DNA of 7,568 nt from assembly GCA_024280535.1 (NCBI GenBank), contig JAJRPY010000079.1:1-7568 (forward strand), read 5' to 3'. Position numbers and translations under genes: made by a program. Numbering within the stretch: the first letter of the stretch is position 1; every line of letters begins with the position of its first letter. Below are positions 6,832-7,568 of the stretch, piece after piece. Source of the DNA: Gammaproteobacteria bacterium (GTDB taxonomy: Bacteria > Pseudomonadota > Gammaproteobacteria > PS1 > Pseudothioglobaceae). The notes below the pieces were generated by a model. That model did no database searches and was not told the origin of the DNA. It saw nothing but the letters and a program-made list of their open reading frames with translations.

Positions 6832-7416
6832 TTATATTTTGAATTTACTGAATTTTACAGAGTTTAAAAGTTGCTCGCCCCATTTGTCAAACGATTTATT
6901 TTTATAATCAAAAGGTGCCTTTCTTGATAATTCAATAAAAACACCTATTTTTGAGTTGTATGGATGAACACAGTACATGCCATACTCTTCATATATGGTG
7001 TATTGATTATTTCTTTTTGCACCAAAATCTTTTGAAGTTACGCGGTGCTTGACACACATATCTATATTTTTATAAAATTCTAAACTTTGTTTAATTTTTT
7101 CAAAGCGTCCTGTAATAGGCGCTTCCTGTCTTCTATTTTTTATTAAAGTCATAAAATCTTCTTTAGATTTTTGCTCTTTAATATTAAACAAGAGGGTTGC
7201 AACAATAAAAGATTCTTGCACTTCTTTGTTGGCTAAAAAAAGAGTGGTATTGTATGTGTGTGCAGTGGCTTTATACCATGGTTTTTTGATAGGAGGAATA
7301 TAAGATATGCCTGCTTGTGACATTCTTTCTCCACTTGGAAGAATGTTATAATTGGGTAAAGTAGTACAACCACTTAACAAAAAAACCAAACTTATTATTA
7401 TAATTTTTATTCTCAT
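6832..7416 (-). CDS. Predicted lipoprotein of unknown function
   Basis: A 194-residue protein that I do not recognise. MRIKIIIISLVFLLSGC (1-17) is a typical lipoprotein signal: two early basic residues, a hydrophobic core and the lipobox LSGC, so Cys17 would be lipidated and the protein anchored in a membrane. The rest is soluble-looking and basic, with a helix-prone stretch (about 60-115) and two further cysteines in similar contexts, DMCVKH (Cys121) and MYCVHP (Cys149), which could form a disulphide outside the cytoplasm. The ATG at 7416 was chosen over one seven codons upstream (7437), because GGTGAG sits just before it and the signal peptide begins there. It converges on argG and has its own probable promoter; no operon partner is seen. 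Confidence 0.75.
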   Translation of the reverse strand: MRIKIIIISLVFLLSGCTTLPNYNILPSGERMSQAGISYIPPIKKPWYKATAHTYNTTLFLANKEVQESFIVATLLFNIKEQKSKEDFMTLIKNRRQEAPITGRFEKIKQSLEFYKNIDMCVKHRVTSKDFGAKRNNQYTIYEEYGMYCVHPYNSKIGVFIELSRKAPFDYKNKSFDKWGEQLLNSVKFSKFKI

Positions 7417-7468
7417 TTTCTCACCATATAGATACAACGTTTGAATTTAGTTACCACACCAATACAGC

Positions 7469-7474
7469 ATTATA
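7469..7474 (-). promoter_or_regulatory. Candidate -10 box for the lipoprotein gene
   Basis: On the minus strand a perfect TATAAT lies about 50 bases before the start codon at 7416. No good -35 box is found at 16-18 bp spacing (the best in that range is a poor match near 7491-7497). The gene could thus have a weak promoter or depend on an activator. Chance occurrence is possible in such AT-rich DNA. Confidence 0.4.
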
Positions 7475-7540
7475 CAATTAGATACATCCGTAAGCACATT
7501 TTTATTGGTTAATTGCTATCCCTTATTTTTTAAATAGTGA

Positions 7541-7568
7541 GAGACCTTTGCATAAATATGAATAATCA
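7541..7568 (+). mobile_element. Putative IS5-type terminal inverted repeat at the right window edge
   Basis: The last 28 bases begin GAGACCTTTGCATAAAT. The start GAGACCTTTGCA resembles the ends of many IS5-family (IS1031/IS427-like) insertion sequences, as I remember them. The element would extend beyond the window, so neither the transposase nor the partner inverted repeat can be seen. The bases just before it (TAGTGA) could include a short target duplication. Confidence 0.4.

Overview
The window looks like a piece of chromosome from an AT-rich gammaproteobacterium. EF-P with a GKGQA loop next to EpmA, a YcgN-family protein and a DUF2914 protein all point to that class. The low GC and compact spacing would fit the sulphur-oxidising SUP05/Thioglobus group or its mussel symbionts, but that placement is inference and no marker gene here settles it.

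Layout. (1) From the left edge to base 1770, on the minus strand, one uninterrupted reading frame encodes a cytosine-5 DNA methyltransferase. It runs past its motif X into an HNH-endonuclease-like C-terminus that is cut by the window edge. (2) A 70-bp divergent spacer separates it from a plus-strand run: efp (1841-2404), epmA (2454-3338), a secreted Sel1-repeat protein (3377-4705), a YcgN-family cysteine-cluster protein (4709-5158), a small secreted DUF2914 protein (5155-5547) and argG (5568-6764). Gaps are small or overlapping after the Sel1 gene, so the last four may be one transcription unit. (3) A minus-strand gene for an unrecognised lipoprotein (6832-7416) converges on argG. (4) The last ~150 bases hold that gene's probable promoter and, from 7541, a sequence resembling the terminal inverted repeat of an IS5-type insertion sequence entering from the right.

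How the genes relate. EF-P relieves ribosome stalling at polyproline, and EpmA attaches (beta-)lysine to EF-P Lys34, so substrate and modifying enzyme sit side by side. ArgG is the argininosuccinate synthase of arginine synthesis. The Sel1, YcgN and DUF2914 genes have no assigned pathway. The methyltransferase-HNH gene looks like an accessory defence (restriction-modification) or selfish gene set beside a housekeeping block, and the putative IS end marks a mobile boundary on the other side. No RNA genes or CRISPR arrays were seen. No gene-free stretch exceeds 300 bases.
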